Assembly (NCBI RefSeq): GCF_013002715.1
Contig: NZ_JABENB010000003.1
Coordinates: 496,001 to 560,000, forward strand
From: Flexivirga aerilata
GTDB taxonomy: Bacteria > Actinomycetota > Actinomycetes > Actinomycetales > Dermatophilaceae
Direction of reading: 5' to 3'
Length of the DNA stretch: 64,000 bases
Each line of letters starts with the position of its first letter. Positions within the stretch are counted from its first letter, which is position 1. This document shows positions 26,145 through 34,607 of the stretch, piece by piece. Made by a program: the position numbers and the translations under genes. A model generated the notes under the pieces. It was not told where the DNA came from, did no database searches, and saw only the letters and a list, made by a program, of their open reading frames with translations.

Positions 26145-27212
26145 CTACCGATCGTCGCGCGCGGCGTGCCGGGACGAGCGCAGGCCCGCGTCGGTGGCGT
26201 CGGGGTCGTCGTCGTACGCGACGGTGTCGTCGTCATACGCACGGTCGTCGGCGTAGTCGTCGTCCGCGGCGCGGCGGTCGGCGGCGCGGTTGCGCCCGAG
26301 CAGCGCGGCGAGCACGACTCCGCCGATCAGCAGCAGGACCCCGAGGATGCCGAGGATCCACGGCGCCAGCTTCAGCGCCTTCAGCTGCATCGACTTGGTC
26401 TTGTAGTCGTCAACGTTCTTCTTCACGGTCGCGTCGTCGAAGATCGAGTTGGTGGTCAGCACCTGCACCGACTTGTCGTTCGCCGGGTTGGTCAGCCACT
26501 GCTTCTGCGCCTCACCGACCTTGATGAACGCACCGGTCTCGGGCTCCACCCAGATCGTGCGGTCCACCGAGTAGGACCAGTCGGCGGTCACCCCGGGGCT
26601 GTCCTGCGCTCCGCCGAAGAGGAAACCGGGGGCGTCCTTGGTCGGGGTCGCCTTGAGGGTCTGCCGCGGCACGGAACCCTCGAACCGGTAGACGCTCAGC
26701 CCGTTGAGCTTGTCGGTGCCGGCGTACTTCATGTCCATCGGCTTCATGATCGACGCGTCCCAGTACTGGTACGTCTTGCCCTTGTCGACGCCGAACGGGA
26801 ACTTGACGGTGTAGCCCTCGTGCTTGACCGGCTTGCCGTTCTGCGAGTCGTTGCAGCAGTTGACCGGCAGACCGGTGTGCCGGTCGACCGCGATCCGCTC
26901 GGTGACCGCCTGCTGCGGCGTCTTGGTCTGCGGGATCGTCGAGAACTGGTTCTTGTCGAAGACCACCACGTTGTCGCCGTGGTCCTCGCTCGCCGGTTTG
27001 TCCACCACCGCGGTGATGCGCGTGGTCAACGTCGCGCGCTGGAATTTCAGCGTGCCGGCGTCGAAGAGGTAGGCGTTCTTGTCGACCGCAACCTGGCCGG
27101 TGTTCTGATCCATCGGGATCACGGCGAGTTTGTCGTAGGCGTAGAACTTCAGCAGTAACGCCATGGTCAGGAAGAACGCACCGAAACCGATGACTATCGC
27201 GGACTTCCGCAC
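26145..27212 (-). CDS. DUF3068 membrane-anchored protein
   Basis: A 355-residue protein with an N-terminal anchor (about 5-25), a long extracellular domain of some 270 residues and a second membrane segment (about 303-325), followed by a short cytoplasmic tail rich in Asp, Arg and Tyr. The extracellular part (KLAVIPMDQNTGQVAVD, YWDASIMKPMDMKYAG) matches DUF3068, a family found in actinomycetes and often near cell-envelope genes; its function is not established. It lies between the UXS-like enzyme and the heptose cassette. The acidic, low-complexity tail is unusual for the family and could be a protein-binding site. Confidence 0.8.
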   Translation of the reverse strand: MRKSAIVIGFGAFFLTMALLLKFYAYDKLAVIPMDQNTGQVAVDKNAYLFDAGTLKFQRATLTTRITAVVDKPASEDHGDNVVVFDKNQFSTIPQTKTPQQAVTERIAVDRHTGLPVNCCNDSQNGKPVKHEGYTVKFPFGVDKGKTYQYWDASIMKPMDMKYAGTDKLNGLSVYRFEGSVPRQTLKATPTKDAPGFLFGGAQDSPGVTADWSYSVDRTIWVEPETGAFIKVGEAQKQWLTNPANDKSVQVLTTNSIFDDATVKKNVDDYKTKSMQLKALKLAPWILGILGVLLLIGGVVLAALLGRNRAADRRAADDDYADDRAYDDDTVAYDDDPDATDAGLRSSRHAARDDR

Positions 27213-27275
27213 TGTGGCCCTCCGGGGGTGTGATCTGGAACTTACCGGACAGTAGCAGGAACTGTGCGACTTGTG

Positions 27276-27851
27276 TCACACCGTCCGCTGCGAGCCGGAA
27301 ACGATGTGCCGCACCACGTCGAGCAGCGGCACCTCCGGACCCACCCGGTATGACGGGACGCCCGCCGCGGCGGCCGCCTCCAGGTCGCCGGGCTGGTCGC
27401 CGATCAGCACGCATCGGGCGGGCCGTGCCCAGCCGGCGCGGGCGAACGCGCGCAGCAGCAGACCGGGCAGCGGCTTGCGGCAGTCGCAGGTGCCCGTCTG
27501 GTGCGGGCACACCTGGATCGCGTCCAGGTGGGCACCGGCGGCGCCGAGGCGCTCGGCCAGGGCGCGGTGCACGGCCAGCAGCTGCGCGCGCGACAACTGC
27601 CCCGTCGCCATACCGCGCTGGTTGGTGACCAGCACGACCGCGCACCCGGCCGCGTTGCAGCGTCGCACGGCCTCGGCGGCGCCGGGCAGCAGCTCCAGCG
27701 CGGCCGGGTCGGCGATGTAGCCGGGACGGTGCACGTTGAGCGTGCCGTCGCGGTCCAGGAAGACGACGTCGAAGGGTGCGCCGGGGGCCGGCCGCCCGAT
27801 GGGTGCGGTCTCCTCACCGAGGAGTTCGGCGGTGGTCAGCTCTCCCGGCAT
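27276..27851 (-). CDS. gmhB: D-glycero-D-manno-heptose 1,7-bisphosphate phosphatase-like HAD protein
   Basis: A 191-residue HAD phosphatase. The nucleophile motif is FLDRDGTLN, motif II VLVTNQRG, the zinc loop CPHQTGTCDCRKP and the end motif IGDQPGDLEAA; this zinc-loop set is the signature of GmhB/HisB-N phosphatases. Start at 27851 overlaps the isomerase gene by 16 bases, so they are co-translated. With GmhA and HddA it forms the core of heptose activation: GmhB removes the 7-phosphate from heptose 1,7-bisphosphate before nucleotidyl transfer. Histidinol phosphatase is excluded by context. Confidence 0.85.
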   Translation of the reverse strand: MPGELTTAELLGEETAPIGRPAPGAPFDVVFLDRDGTLNVHRPGYIADPAALELLPGAAEAVRRCNAAGCAVVLVTNQRGMATGQLSRAQLLAVHRALAERLGAAGAHLDAIQVCPHQTGTCDCRKPLPGLLLRAFARAGWARPARCVLIGDQPGDLEAAAAAGVPSYRVGPEVPLLDVVRHIVSGSQRTV

Positions 27852-28465
27852 ACGACGTCGACCGCCTCGCACCAGGTGTGGGTCCACAGCATGTGCACCT
27901 CCTGGATGCGCGGGGTGTCCGTGCTCGGCACGACCAGCACGTGGTCGGCGGCGCCGTGCAGGTTGCTGCCGCGGGCGCCGGTCAGCGCGATGGTGCGCAG
28001 CCCGGCGTCGCGGGCCACCTGCAGGGCGCGCAGGATGTTGGGGCTGGCGCCGCTGGTGCTCATCGCGAGCAGCACGTCGCCCGGCCGGCCGAGCGCGGAG
28101 ACTCCGCGGGCGAAGGTCTCCTCGTAGCCGTAGTCGTTGCCGACCGCGGTGATCGAGCTCAGCGACTCGGCGAGGTTGACCGCGGGCAGCGGCGCACGAT
28201 CGTGGATGCACTTGCCGATGAACTCGGCGGCGATGTGGCTGGCGATCGCGGCGCTGCCGCCGTTGCCGGCGACCAGCAGGGTGTGCCCCTCCACCAGCGC
28301 GTTCAGCAGCGCCGTGCCGGCCGCGTCCACCTGCTCGACGAGCCGCGGGTCGGTCAGCTCCTCGACCAGCTTGGCCCAGGAGGCGATCCCCTGTTGATGC
28401 TGTATGGCGATCGCGGGCCCCCGCCGCTCGGGCCCGACGTCGTGCAGCGCGTGTCCGGTCGGCAT
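27836..28465 (-). CDS. gmhA: Sedoheptulose-7-phosphate isomerase (GmhA-like SIS protein)
   Basis: A 209-residue SIS-domain protein. The phosphosugar-binding runs VAGNGGSAAIASHIAAEFIG and MSTSGASPNILRAL are present, as are VHMLWTHTWCEAVD at the C-terminus, which in GmhA carries catalytic and zinc-linked His residues. GmhA converts sedoheptulose 7-phosphate to D-glycero-D-manno-heptose 7-phosphate. It overlaps the kinase gene by one base (TGATG) and the phosphatase by 16. The N-terminus has about 25 residues more than E. coli GmhA. Confidence 0.85.
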   Translation of the reverse strand: MPTGHALHDVGPERRGPAIAIQHQQGIASWAKLVEELTDPRLVEQVDAAGTALLNALVEGHTLLVAGNGGSAAIASHIAAEFIGKCIHDRAPLPAVNLAESLSSITAVGNDYGYEETFARGVSALGRPGDVLLAMSTSGASPNILRALQVARDAGLRTIALTGARGSNLHGAADHVLVVPSTDTPRIQEVHMLWTHTWCEAVDVVCRES

Positions 28466-29550
28466 CAGTGCTGTCCTCTCCAGGTGGTCATTCCGTGCTG
28501 GCTGAAGGTGATCTCCGACAGGGTCAGCCCGAGTCGCAACAACTCCTGGGCGACGATGTGCCGGCGCTCGAACTCGCAGACGAAGATCAGGTGGCCGCCG
28601 CCGCCCGCGCCGGTGACCTTGCCGCCGAGCGCGCCCGCGTCGAGCGCCGTGGTCACCGCCTCGTCAATCAGCGGGGTGCTGATGCGGTCTGACATCTTGC
28701 GCTTCTGCGCCCACGCCTCCCCCAGCATGCGGCCGAACTCGTCGACCTCGCCGCGGACCAGGGCGACCTTCATCCGCTCGGCGAGCACCTTCTGTGCGCG
28801 CAGGCCCTCGAGGGCGTCGCTGTTGCCGCCCTCGTAGCGGCTGCGCTGGTCCTCGATGATGTGGTCGCTGACCCGGGTGTTGCCGGTGAACGCCAGCAGC
28901 ATGTTGTGCTCGAGCTCGTGCGCGGTGTCGTCGCGCACCCGCAGCGGGTTGACGATGACCTCGTCGGGCTTGAACTCGATGAAGTTGAAGCCGCCGAACG
29001 CCGCGGCGTACTGGTCCTGCGAGCCGCCGGGGATGCCGAGGTCCTCGCGCTCCAGCCGGTAGGCGAGCTCGGCCACGTCATACGGCGTGAGGTCGAGACC
29101 GCAGTGCTGGGCGACCAGCCCGATCACCGAGACCATCACCGCGCTGGACGAGCCGAGACCCGACCCCGGCGGTGCCTGGGTGTGCAGGAACAGGTCGAAC
29201 CCGCCGGACGGCCGGGCGCCGTCGATGTTGCGGATCCGCCCGATCGCCGCCTTGGGCAGGTCGAGCTTGCCGTCGAACTCGACCGGGTCGTCGACCCCGA
29301 AGCCGATCGACATGCCGTAGTCCAGCGACTGGACGGTGATGACCCCGTCCGAGCGCGGGCGCAACGTGCTGAACGCGAAGGCGGAGATGGTCGCGGACAG
29401 CACCGCGCCGCCCTCACGCTGCGGGAACGGCGTCACGTCGGTGCCGCCGCCGGCGAACGAGATCCGCAGCGGGGCACGGGCACGGAGCACGGGTCTGCTC
29501 GGATCGACCGCATCGCGGTCCGGCAGCAACCGGTCGTCGGTCGCGGTCAT
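28465..29550 (-). CDS. hddA: D-glycero-alpha-D-manno-heptose 7-phosphate kinase (HddA-like GHMP kinase)
   Basis: A 361-residue GHMP kinase. Motif 1 is APLRISFAGGGTDV, motif 2 the ATP loop PPGSGLGSSSAVMV and motif 3 KVTGAGGGGHLIF; the DYGMSI and GIPGGSQDQYAAAFGGFN segments match HddA and related heptose or fucose kinases. It phosphorylates C1 of the heptose 7-phosphate, giving the alpha 1,7-bisphosphate that leads to GDP-heptose. ATG at 29550 was chosen over a longer reading that enters the divergent promoter region. First gene of the heptose cassette. Confidence 0.83.
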   Translation of the reverse strand: MTATDDRLLPDRDAVDPSRPVLRARAPLRISFAGGGTDVTPFPQREGGAVLSATISAFAFSTLRPRSDGVITVQSLDYGMSIGFGVDDPVEFDGKLDLPKAAIGRIRNIDGARPSGGFDLFLHTQAPPGSGLGSSSAVMVSVIGLVAQHCGLDLTPYDVAELAYRLEREDLGIPGGSQDQYAAAFGGFNFIEFKPDEVIVNPLRVRDDTAHELEHNMLLAFTGNTRVSDHIIEDQRSRYEGGNSDALEGLRAQKVLAERMKVALVRGEVDEFGRMLGEAWAQKRKMSDRISTPLIDEAVTTALDAGALGGKVTGAGGGGHLIFVCEFERRHIVAQELLRLGLTLSEITFSQHGMTTWRGQH

Positions 29551-29682
29551 GATGGCCGTCCTGAGTCTTCGGTGGGGCGGGAATGTCGGGAATATCGGGA
29601 GTACTGTCGGGTCGTCCAGCCCGCTGGCGCCCCCGCGCCAACGGCCCTGCGCAACGCGCCGTGTGGCGCTCGTCATACAAAT

Positions 29683-29696
29683 CTACTGCAGAGTAG
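29683..29696. promoter_or_regulatory. Envelope dyad copy 1 (CTACTGCAGAGTAG)
   Basis: CTACT-GCAG-AGTAG lies five bases before the GTG of the acyltransferase gene in the 151-base divergent gap to hddA. It matches the TnAC-N4-GnGTnA form seen at six other envelope promoters. Just upstream, TCGGGA-type words repeat three times (about 29586-29612). Confidence 0.4.
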
Positions 29697-29701
29697 GCAT
29701 T

Positions 29702-30853
29702 GTGCATCGGTATCGGTTGATCGACGGGTTGCGGGCTGCAGCGGCCTTGCTGGTGCTGACCGCGCACGTTGCCTTCTGGACCGGTGCCTCCAACCTCGAC
29801 GTGGTCGGCGCCGTGCTCGCCCGCGGCGACGCCGGGGTCGCGATCTTCTTCGCGATCAGTGCGTTCCTGCTGCTGCGCCCGTGGCTGCGAGCGGCCGCCA
29901 CCGATGGTCCGCGCCCGGACGTGCAGGTGTATGCCGTGCGCCGCGTCGCCCGGATCGCCCCGGCATACTGGCTCGCCCTCGCCGGGGTGCTCGCCGTCGC
30001 CGCCCTGTGGCCGGTCACCGGCGGGCTCGGCGGCATGGCCAAGGTGGTGCAAAACGTCTTCCTGCTGCAGGCCTACACCGGCAACACCTACCAGGGCTTC
30101 AGCCAGACGTGGAGTCTCACCACCGAGGTCGCCTTCTACGTGCTGGTGCCGTGGCTCGGCAGCGCGCTCGGCCGGTCGGTGCGTCGCTCCAGGCGCGGCA
30201 CCTACCTGCGCCTCGCGGGGATCGCCGCGCTCGGGGTGGCCGCGCAGGGCGTGACCGCGGCCTGGACGGCGGCCGATCCGGCCTCGCACGCCGGCGCCCT
30301 CGGCATGAGCTTCGTCGGCCACGCCGCGTGGTTCGCGGCCGGTGCGGCGGTGGCGGTGGCGCTGGAGACCGGGGACCTCGAACGCCTCCGGGCGGTCGGG
30401 ACCGGCACCTGGTGGAGCGCGGCCGCGGTGCTGCTGCTCCTTGCCTCCACCGGCATCGCCGGGCCGTGGGACCTGCGCGCCCCGACGGTGCCGCAGGCGC
30501 TCGCCAAGGAGGCGCTCTACGCGATCATCGGCGGCCTGCTGGTGCTCGGTGCCGCCCGCGGCCCGTCCGACGATCGCTGGCGGGCGGTCGCCGCCTCACC
30601 GGTCACCCGGTTCGCCGGGGACATCTCCTACGGGGTGTTCCTCTGGCACCTGCCGGTGATCCAGCTGATCTACGTCATCGGCGACCAGCCGATCTTCACC
30701 GGGTCGTTCGGCGCGGTGCTCTTCGCGACGCTGATCTTCAGCGTGCTGATCGCGTGGGCGTCGGCGACGCTGGTGGAGCTGCCGATCCTGCGCTGGGCGC
30801 ACCGCGCGACGTCGCGTGCTCGACCAGCGCGCGAGCCAGCACGGCAAGGGTGA
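29702..30853 (+). CDS. Membrane acyltransferase 3 family protein (OafA-like, without SGNH domain)
   Basis: A 383-residue protein with about ten helices. The acyltransferase 3 signatures are visible: RLIDGLRAAAALLVLTAHVAFW at the N-terminus (the conserved His), FFAISAFLLLRPW, RVARIAPAYWLAL, QTWSLTTEVAFYVLVP and ISYGVFLWHLPVI. It should transfer an acyl group, commonly acetyl, to a surface glycan. The GTG at 29702 puts the family motif at residue 5. Its last 116 bases overlap the end of the AftD-like gene on the opposite strand. Compared with the three genes at 49872-55884 it lacks the C-terminal SGNH domain. Confidence 0.85.
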   Translation: MHRYRLIDGLRAAAALLVLTAHVAFWTGASNLDVVGAVLARGDAGVAIFFAISAFLLLRPWLRAAATDGPRPDVQVYAVRRVARIAPAYWLALAGVLAVAALWPVTGGLGGMAKVVQNVFLLQAYTGNTYQGFSQTWSLTTEVAFYVLVPWLGSALGRSVRRSRRGTYLRLAGIAALGVAAQGVTAAWTAADPASHAGALGMSFVGHAAWFAAGAAVAVALETGDLERLRAVGTGTWWSAAAVLLLLASTGIAGPWDLRAPTVPQALAKEALYAIIGGLLVLGAARGPSDDRWRAVAASPVTRFAGDISYGVFLWHLPVIQLIYVIGDQPIFTGSFGAVLFATLIFSVLIAWASATLVELPILRWAHRATSRARPAREPARQG

Positions 30854-33800
30854 GCGTGCCGAGCAGCTGACCGGCGATCGCTCCGGCCGACTTCGCGTCG
30901 ACGACCCCGAAGAACGCGAGCGCGACCCCGGCCAGCACCAGCGCCCCCAACGCCGTATGCCGCAGCAACCGGCTCGGCACGGCCGCCGCGGCCAGCCCGG
31001 CGAGCAATCCGGCCGGCCCCGCGACCAGCCCGCCGACCACGACCGCGAGCACGCCGCCGGCGATTCTGGCCGAGGTGGGGACTTCGCTGGTCGAGCAGGC
31101 CGAAGCACCGCTGGTCGAGTAGGCCGGACTGTCGCTGGTCGAGTAGGCCGGAGTGTCGCTGGTCGAGTAGGCCGAAGCGCTAGCGGAGGCCGTATCGAGA
31201 CCAGCTGGCCTCGATACGCGGCCGGCTCGTCCCTCGCCGCCCGCTACTCGACCAGCACCATCGCGGCCGGCTCGTTCCTCGCTTGTCGAGTAGGCCGGAC
31301 TCTCGCTGGTCGAGTAGGCCGGACTGTCGCTGGTCGAGTAGGCCGGAGCGCTAGCGGAGGCCGTATCGAGACCAGCTGGCCTCGATACGCGGCCGGCTCG
31401 TTCCTCGCCGCCCGCTACTCGACCAGCACCCTCTCGACCAGCAACCCTTCGGCGGCACAGCCACGCGGCCGCGAGGTAACCGGCGAGCAACGCGAGCGCG
31501 GCCACTCCCCCGGCCAGCAGCCCGGCGCGCTGCGGGGTGGTCGGGGTGAAGGTGAGAGTCAGCCCCTCGGCGCCACCGGCGGGCACGCGGAAGCCCTGCC
31601 GCCACCCGTCGACCTCGACCGGCTGCAGGACGCGACCGTCGCCGTCGGTCGCCCGCCAGCCGGCGTTGAAGCCCTCCGTCAGCGCGACGACACTCGTGTC
31701 TCCCGCACCGACCGAGATCGTACGACGACCCGAATCCCCTTGCGCCGCAGTGATTTTGCGGGTGGCCGACGGTGCGGCGCCCTCGGGCACGTGGCCGATC
31801 AGTGCGAGCTCGGGTTGTAGCCCGGATGCGCCGGCGACGACGACCGTGGCCTCGCCCGTCGCGGGCAGCCGCACCTCGCCGCACGGCTGGGCGGGGATGA
31901 GCCGGCGTTGTTGCAGGTCCTGCGCGCTCGGACTCGCCCGCAACGGGATGCGCGTCGTCCGACCACCGACGGTCACGGTGACCGACCCGGCCGCCCCGCA
32001 CTCCCCGCTCACTACCACGTCGCCCGCCGGCGGCCGCAGCCAGACGGTCGCCGGGAACACGACGTCGCCTTCACCCGCGAGCTGCACCCGCCGGGTCAGC
32101 GTCGCGCCGTCCTCGGTCTCGTGGGTGAGCAGCAGCGCCTGACGGGTCAGGTCCACCGGTTGCGGCAGGTCGAGCACGGACCCGAGGCCGACCCCGGGCA
32201 GCTGTAGCTCCCGGATGCCCATGATCGGGTCCGTGACACCGTCCGGCGCGATCAGCCGGACCGCGACCGACCCGGCGCGCGACGGTGGCACCGACACGGT
32301 GACCTCGTCGCGCCCGCGCACCGGCACGACCTGGGTGCGGCCACCCACCTGCACCTGCACCTCCCGCGGCAGGTTCGCGCCCTGCTGCGGTGCGGCCAGT
32401 GCGATGCGCACCTCGCGCACGGTCCGTCCGCCGAGCTCCCCGCCGAGCGTCGCCGTCGTCTCGTGGTCACCGGTCAGCCAGGCCGTGCCCGGGTTGCCGT
32501 CGAACGCGGCGTAGGCGCCGGCCTGCGGACCGACGTAGGCGCGCGCGAACGGGTCTGCGCCCGAGGAGGATTCGGTCACCGAACGCCAGCCGATCCACAC
32601 GCGGGCCGGTTGGCCGGCCGGGTCGGTGGCGGGTGGCAGGTCGCGGGCACCGATGCGGTCGGGCGTGTGGTCGGAGCGAGTCAGGGTCGGGCTGTAGGCC
32701 CGCGCCGTCGGGACGCCGTTGTTGTAGGCGCGCCAGCGCATGGTGTCGGTCACCACGTCCGGGCGGTCACCGGCGCCGGAGGCCGGCTGCAGCCACTCCC
32801 TCGGCGAGAGCAGCCCGGCGGCCTTGAGCGCGAAGCCGGCCTCGGGTCCGCCCGCGACGCGGAGCGGGGTGGCGGCATACGCCGTCGCGCGGGCACCGGT
32901 CGCGGGCGTCACGTCATACACGGTCAGCGCGGAGGCGCCGGAGCCGTAGGTCGCCGCGACCCGGAAGCCGGGTGAGCTGCGCAGCGTCTTCTCGATCTGC
33001 TGCCACGGCAGGGCCTGCACGCTGGGTGCGAGATCGTGGCGCAGCACGAGGCGGGTGATGCCGAGCCTGGCGAGGCCGTCGGCGAGGCTCGGCTGCGGCA
33101 CTCCGCTGGCCGCCAGGCGGTCGACGGCGTCGAGGATGCGGGTCGAGGCGGGTATGCCGAGCGGCGCCGCGGCGCGGGTCACCACCGGTGATGTGGCGAG
33201 CGCCGACAGCGGCTCGTCGGTCGTCGCTCCCCACGTGTAGGTCGAGGTGCGCGAGTTGGGCAGCAGCATCGTCGAACCGCCGGATGCGCTTGCGGCAGCG
33301 TCGATTTCGTGTGCGACCTGGGTCCAGGGACGTGGCACCGCGGAGTAGGCGTCGATCGCGCCGACGCGGCCCTGCCAGATGGGGGTGGCGGCCGCGCCGA
33401 CGAGCACCGCGAGCGCCGCCGGCAGGAAGCGGTCCCGCGCCCGGCGCGAGACGGTGACCCGCTGCAGCACGGCCGCGAAGCCGATGGCGAGCGGCAGCCG
33501 CAGCATCGGGTCGGCCTTGTGCACGTTGCGCAGCGGCGCCAGCGCGCCGTCGAGCAGCCCCCGCACGTCGTCGGAGAGCGGACTGCCGACCGTGCCGCCG
33601 TGCCCGAGCGCCATGAACAGCGTGGCGCCGACCAGGCATCCGAGCGTCCACCGGGCCAGGTGACCGCGCTGCCGCAGCAGACCCCAGGCGCCGATGCCCG
33701 CGACCGCGCAGGTTGCGAGGATCGCGGTGATCGACTGGGCGAGCACCCAACCGCCCTGCCACACCGGATGATCCGCGCTGTCGAGGATGTAGGCGATCCA

Positions 33801-34607
33801 GTCGTTGGCCCCGCGCAGCACGTTGGGCACCGAGGTGACCGCGGTGGTGATCGAGGCGGTCTCGATGTAGTCGAGGAACGGATAGGCGTAACGCCCCAGC
33901 ACCAGCAGCGGCAGCAGCCACCAGAGCGCGCCGAGGATCACGGCCGGCAGCCACCAGACCAGCCGCCGCCGGCCGACCGGGTGGGTGACCAGGTAGGCGA
34001 ACGGCAGGGCGAGCACGATCCCCGAGGCGGTCGCGTTGACGCCGCCGAGCGCGGCGGTCAGCACCCCGGCGAGCGCCACCTGCCGGATCAGCACCGGCCG
34101 GGGCAGGTCACGGTCGGTGAGCGGCAGCACGGCGAGCACCAGCCAGGGCGCGAGCGCCATCGGCCACGCCTCGACCGAGATCACCGGCAGCACGGTGAGC
34201 ATCCGCGGCGAAAGCGCGTAGGTCGCGGCCGCGAGCAGCGCCGGCACGGCGCCGGCGACGCCGAGCCGCCGGATCAGTCGGTCGGCGCCGGCGAACGCCA
34301 CGACCAGCAGGAGACTCCACCAGATCCGCTGGGTCGCCCACGCGGGCAGGTCGAGCGACCGCGCGACGCCGAACACCGGGCCCATCGGGAAGAGGTAGCC
34401 GTAGGCCTGGTTCTGCAACTCGCCGAGCCCGGCATGGGTGTTCCAGGCGTCCAGCGCTCGGCCGAGGTAACGCCAGGGCGAGATCGTCAGGTCGATCTTG
34501 GTGTCGGGCTCGGTGCGCCCCGGTGAGACGAGCCAGGGCAGCAGGCCGATCGCGATCACCGCGAGCGCCCACTGCACCCGGTGTATGGCGGAGCGCTCTG
34601 CCGTCAT
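30738..34607 (-). CDS. AftD-like (DUF3367) arabinofuranosyltransferase 1
   Basis: A 1289-residue GT-C protein. The first ~450 residues hold about 11 helices with the acidic loop PGRTEPDTKIDLTISPW after helix 1; the middle ~580 residues are extracellular with beta-rich, carbohydrate-binding-like modules (for instance AFDGNPGTAWLTGDHETT, an F5/8-type discoidin pattern); helices return near 1030. This is the layout of AftD, which adds alpha-1,3-arabinofuranose branches in mycobacteria; family membership is clear, the acceptor here is inferred. Residues about 1056-1174 are a repeat-derived Ser/Ala/Tyr-rich insert (31086-31442). ATG at 34607 overlaps the methyltransferase stop (ATGA). Its end overlaps the acyltransferase gene on the other strand. 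Confidence 0.82.
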   Translation of the reverse strand: MTAERSAIHRVQWALAVIAIGLLPWLVSPGRTEPDTKIDLTISPWRYLGRALDAWNTHAGLGELQNQAYGYLFPMGPVFGVARSLDLPAWATQRIWWSLLLVVAFAGADRLIRRLGVAGAVPALLAAATYALSPRMLTVLPVISVEAWPMALAPWLVLAVLPLTDRDLPRPVLIRQVALAGVLTAALGGVNATASGIVLALPFAYLVTHPVGRRRLVWWLPAVILGALWWLLPLLVLGRYAYPFLDYIETASITTAVTSVPNVLRGANDWIAYILDSADHPVWQGGWVLAQSITAILATCAVAGIGAWGLLRQRGHLARWTLGCLVGATLFMALGHGGTVGSPLSDDVRGLLDGALAPLRNVHKADPMLRLPLAIGFAAVLQRVTVSRRARDRFLPAALAVLVGAAATPIWQGRVGAIDAYSAVPRPWTQVAHEIDAAASASGGSTMLLPNSRTSTYTWGATTDEPLSALATSPVVTRAAAPLGIPASTRILDAVDRLAASGVPQPSLADGLARLGITRLVLRHDLAPSVQALPWQQIEKTLRSSPGFRVAATYGSGASALTVYDVTPATGARATAYAATPLRVAGGPEAGFALKAAGLLSPREWLQPASGAGDRPDVVTDTMRWRAYNNGVPTARAYSPTLTRSDHTPDRIGARDLPPATDPAGQPARVWIGWRSVTESSSGADPFARAYVGPQAGAYAAFDGNPGTAWLTGDHETTATLGGELGGRTVREVRIALAAPQQGANLPREVQVQVGGRTQVVPVRGRDEVTVSVPPSRAGSVAVRLIAPDGVTDPIMGIRELQLPGVGLGSVLDLPQPVDLTRQALLLTHETEDGATLTRRVQLAGEGDVVFPATVWLRPPAGDVVVSGECGAAGSVTVTVGGRTTRIPLRASPSAQDLQQRRLIPAQPCGEVRLPATGEATVVVAGASGLQPELALIGHVPEGAAPSATRKITAAQGDSGRRTISVGAGDTSVVALTEGFNAGWRATDGDGRVLQPVEVDGWRQGFRVPAGGAEGLTLTFTPTTPQRAGLLAGGVAALALLAGYLAAAWLCRRRVAGREGAGRVAGGEERAGRVSRPAGLDTASASAPAYSTSDSPAYSTSESPAYSTSEERAGRDGAGRVAGGEGRAGRVSRPAGLDTASASASAYSTSDTPAYSTSDSPAYSTSGASACSTSEVPTSARIAGGVLAVVVGGLVAGPAGLLAGLAAAAVPSRLLRHTALGALVLAGVALAFFGVVDAKSAGAIAGQLLGTLTLAVLARALVEHATSRGAPSAGSAAPPASPTPTRSAR
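31086..31442. repeat. Palindromic repeat cluster inserted in frame in the AftD-like gene
   Basis: A 24-base unit GCTGGTCGAGTAGGCCGGA... starts at 31086, 31110, 31134 and 31158, then a 48-base palindromic element (31158-31205, GCTGGTC...GACCAGC), then a reverse-oriented relative ending CTACTCGACCAGC at 31256. The same compound block recurs 171 bases further (for example GCGCTAGCGG at 31177 and 31348). All periods are multiples of three, so the frame stays open. The encoded protein is an octapeptide repeat (YSTSDSPA type) joined by SRPAGLDTASA and GRVAGGE segments. Confidence 0.9.
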
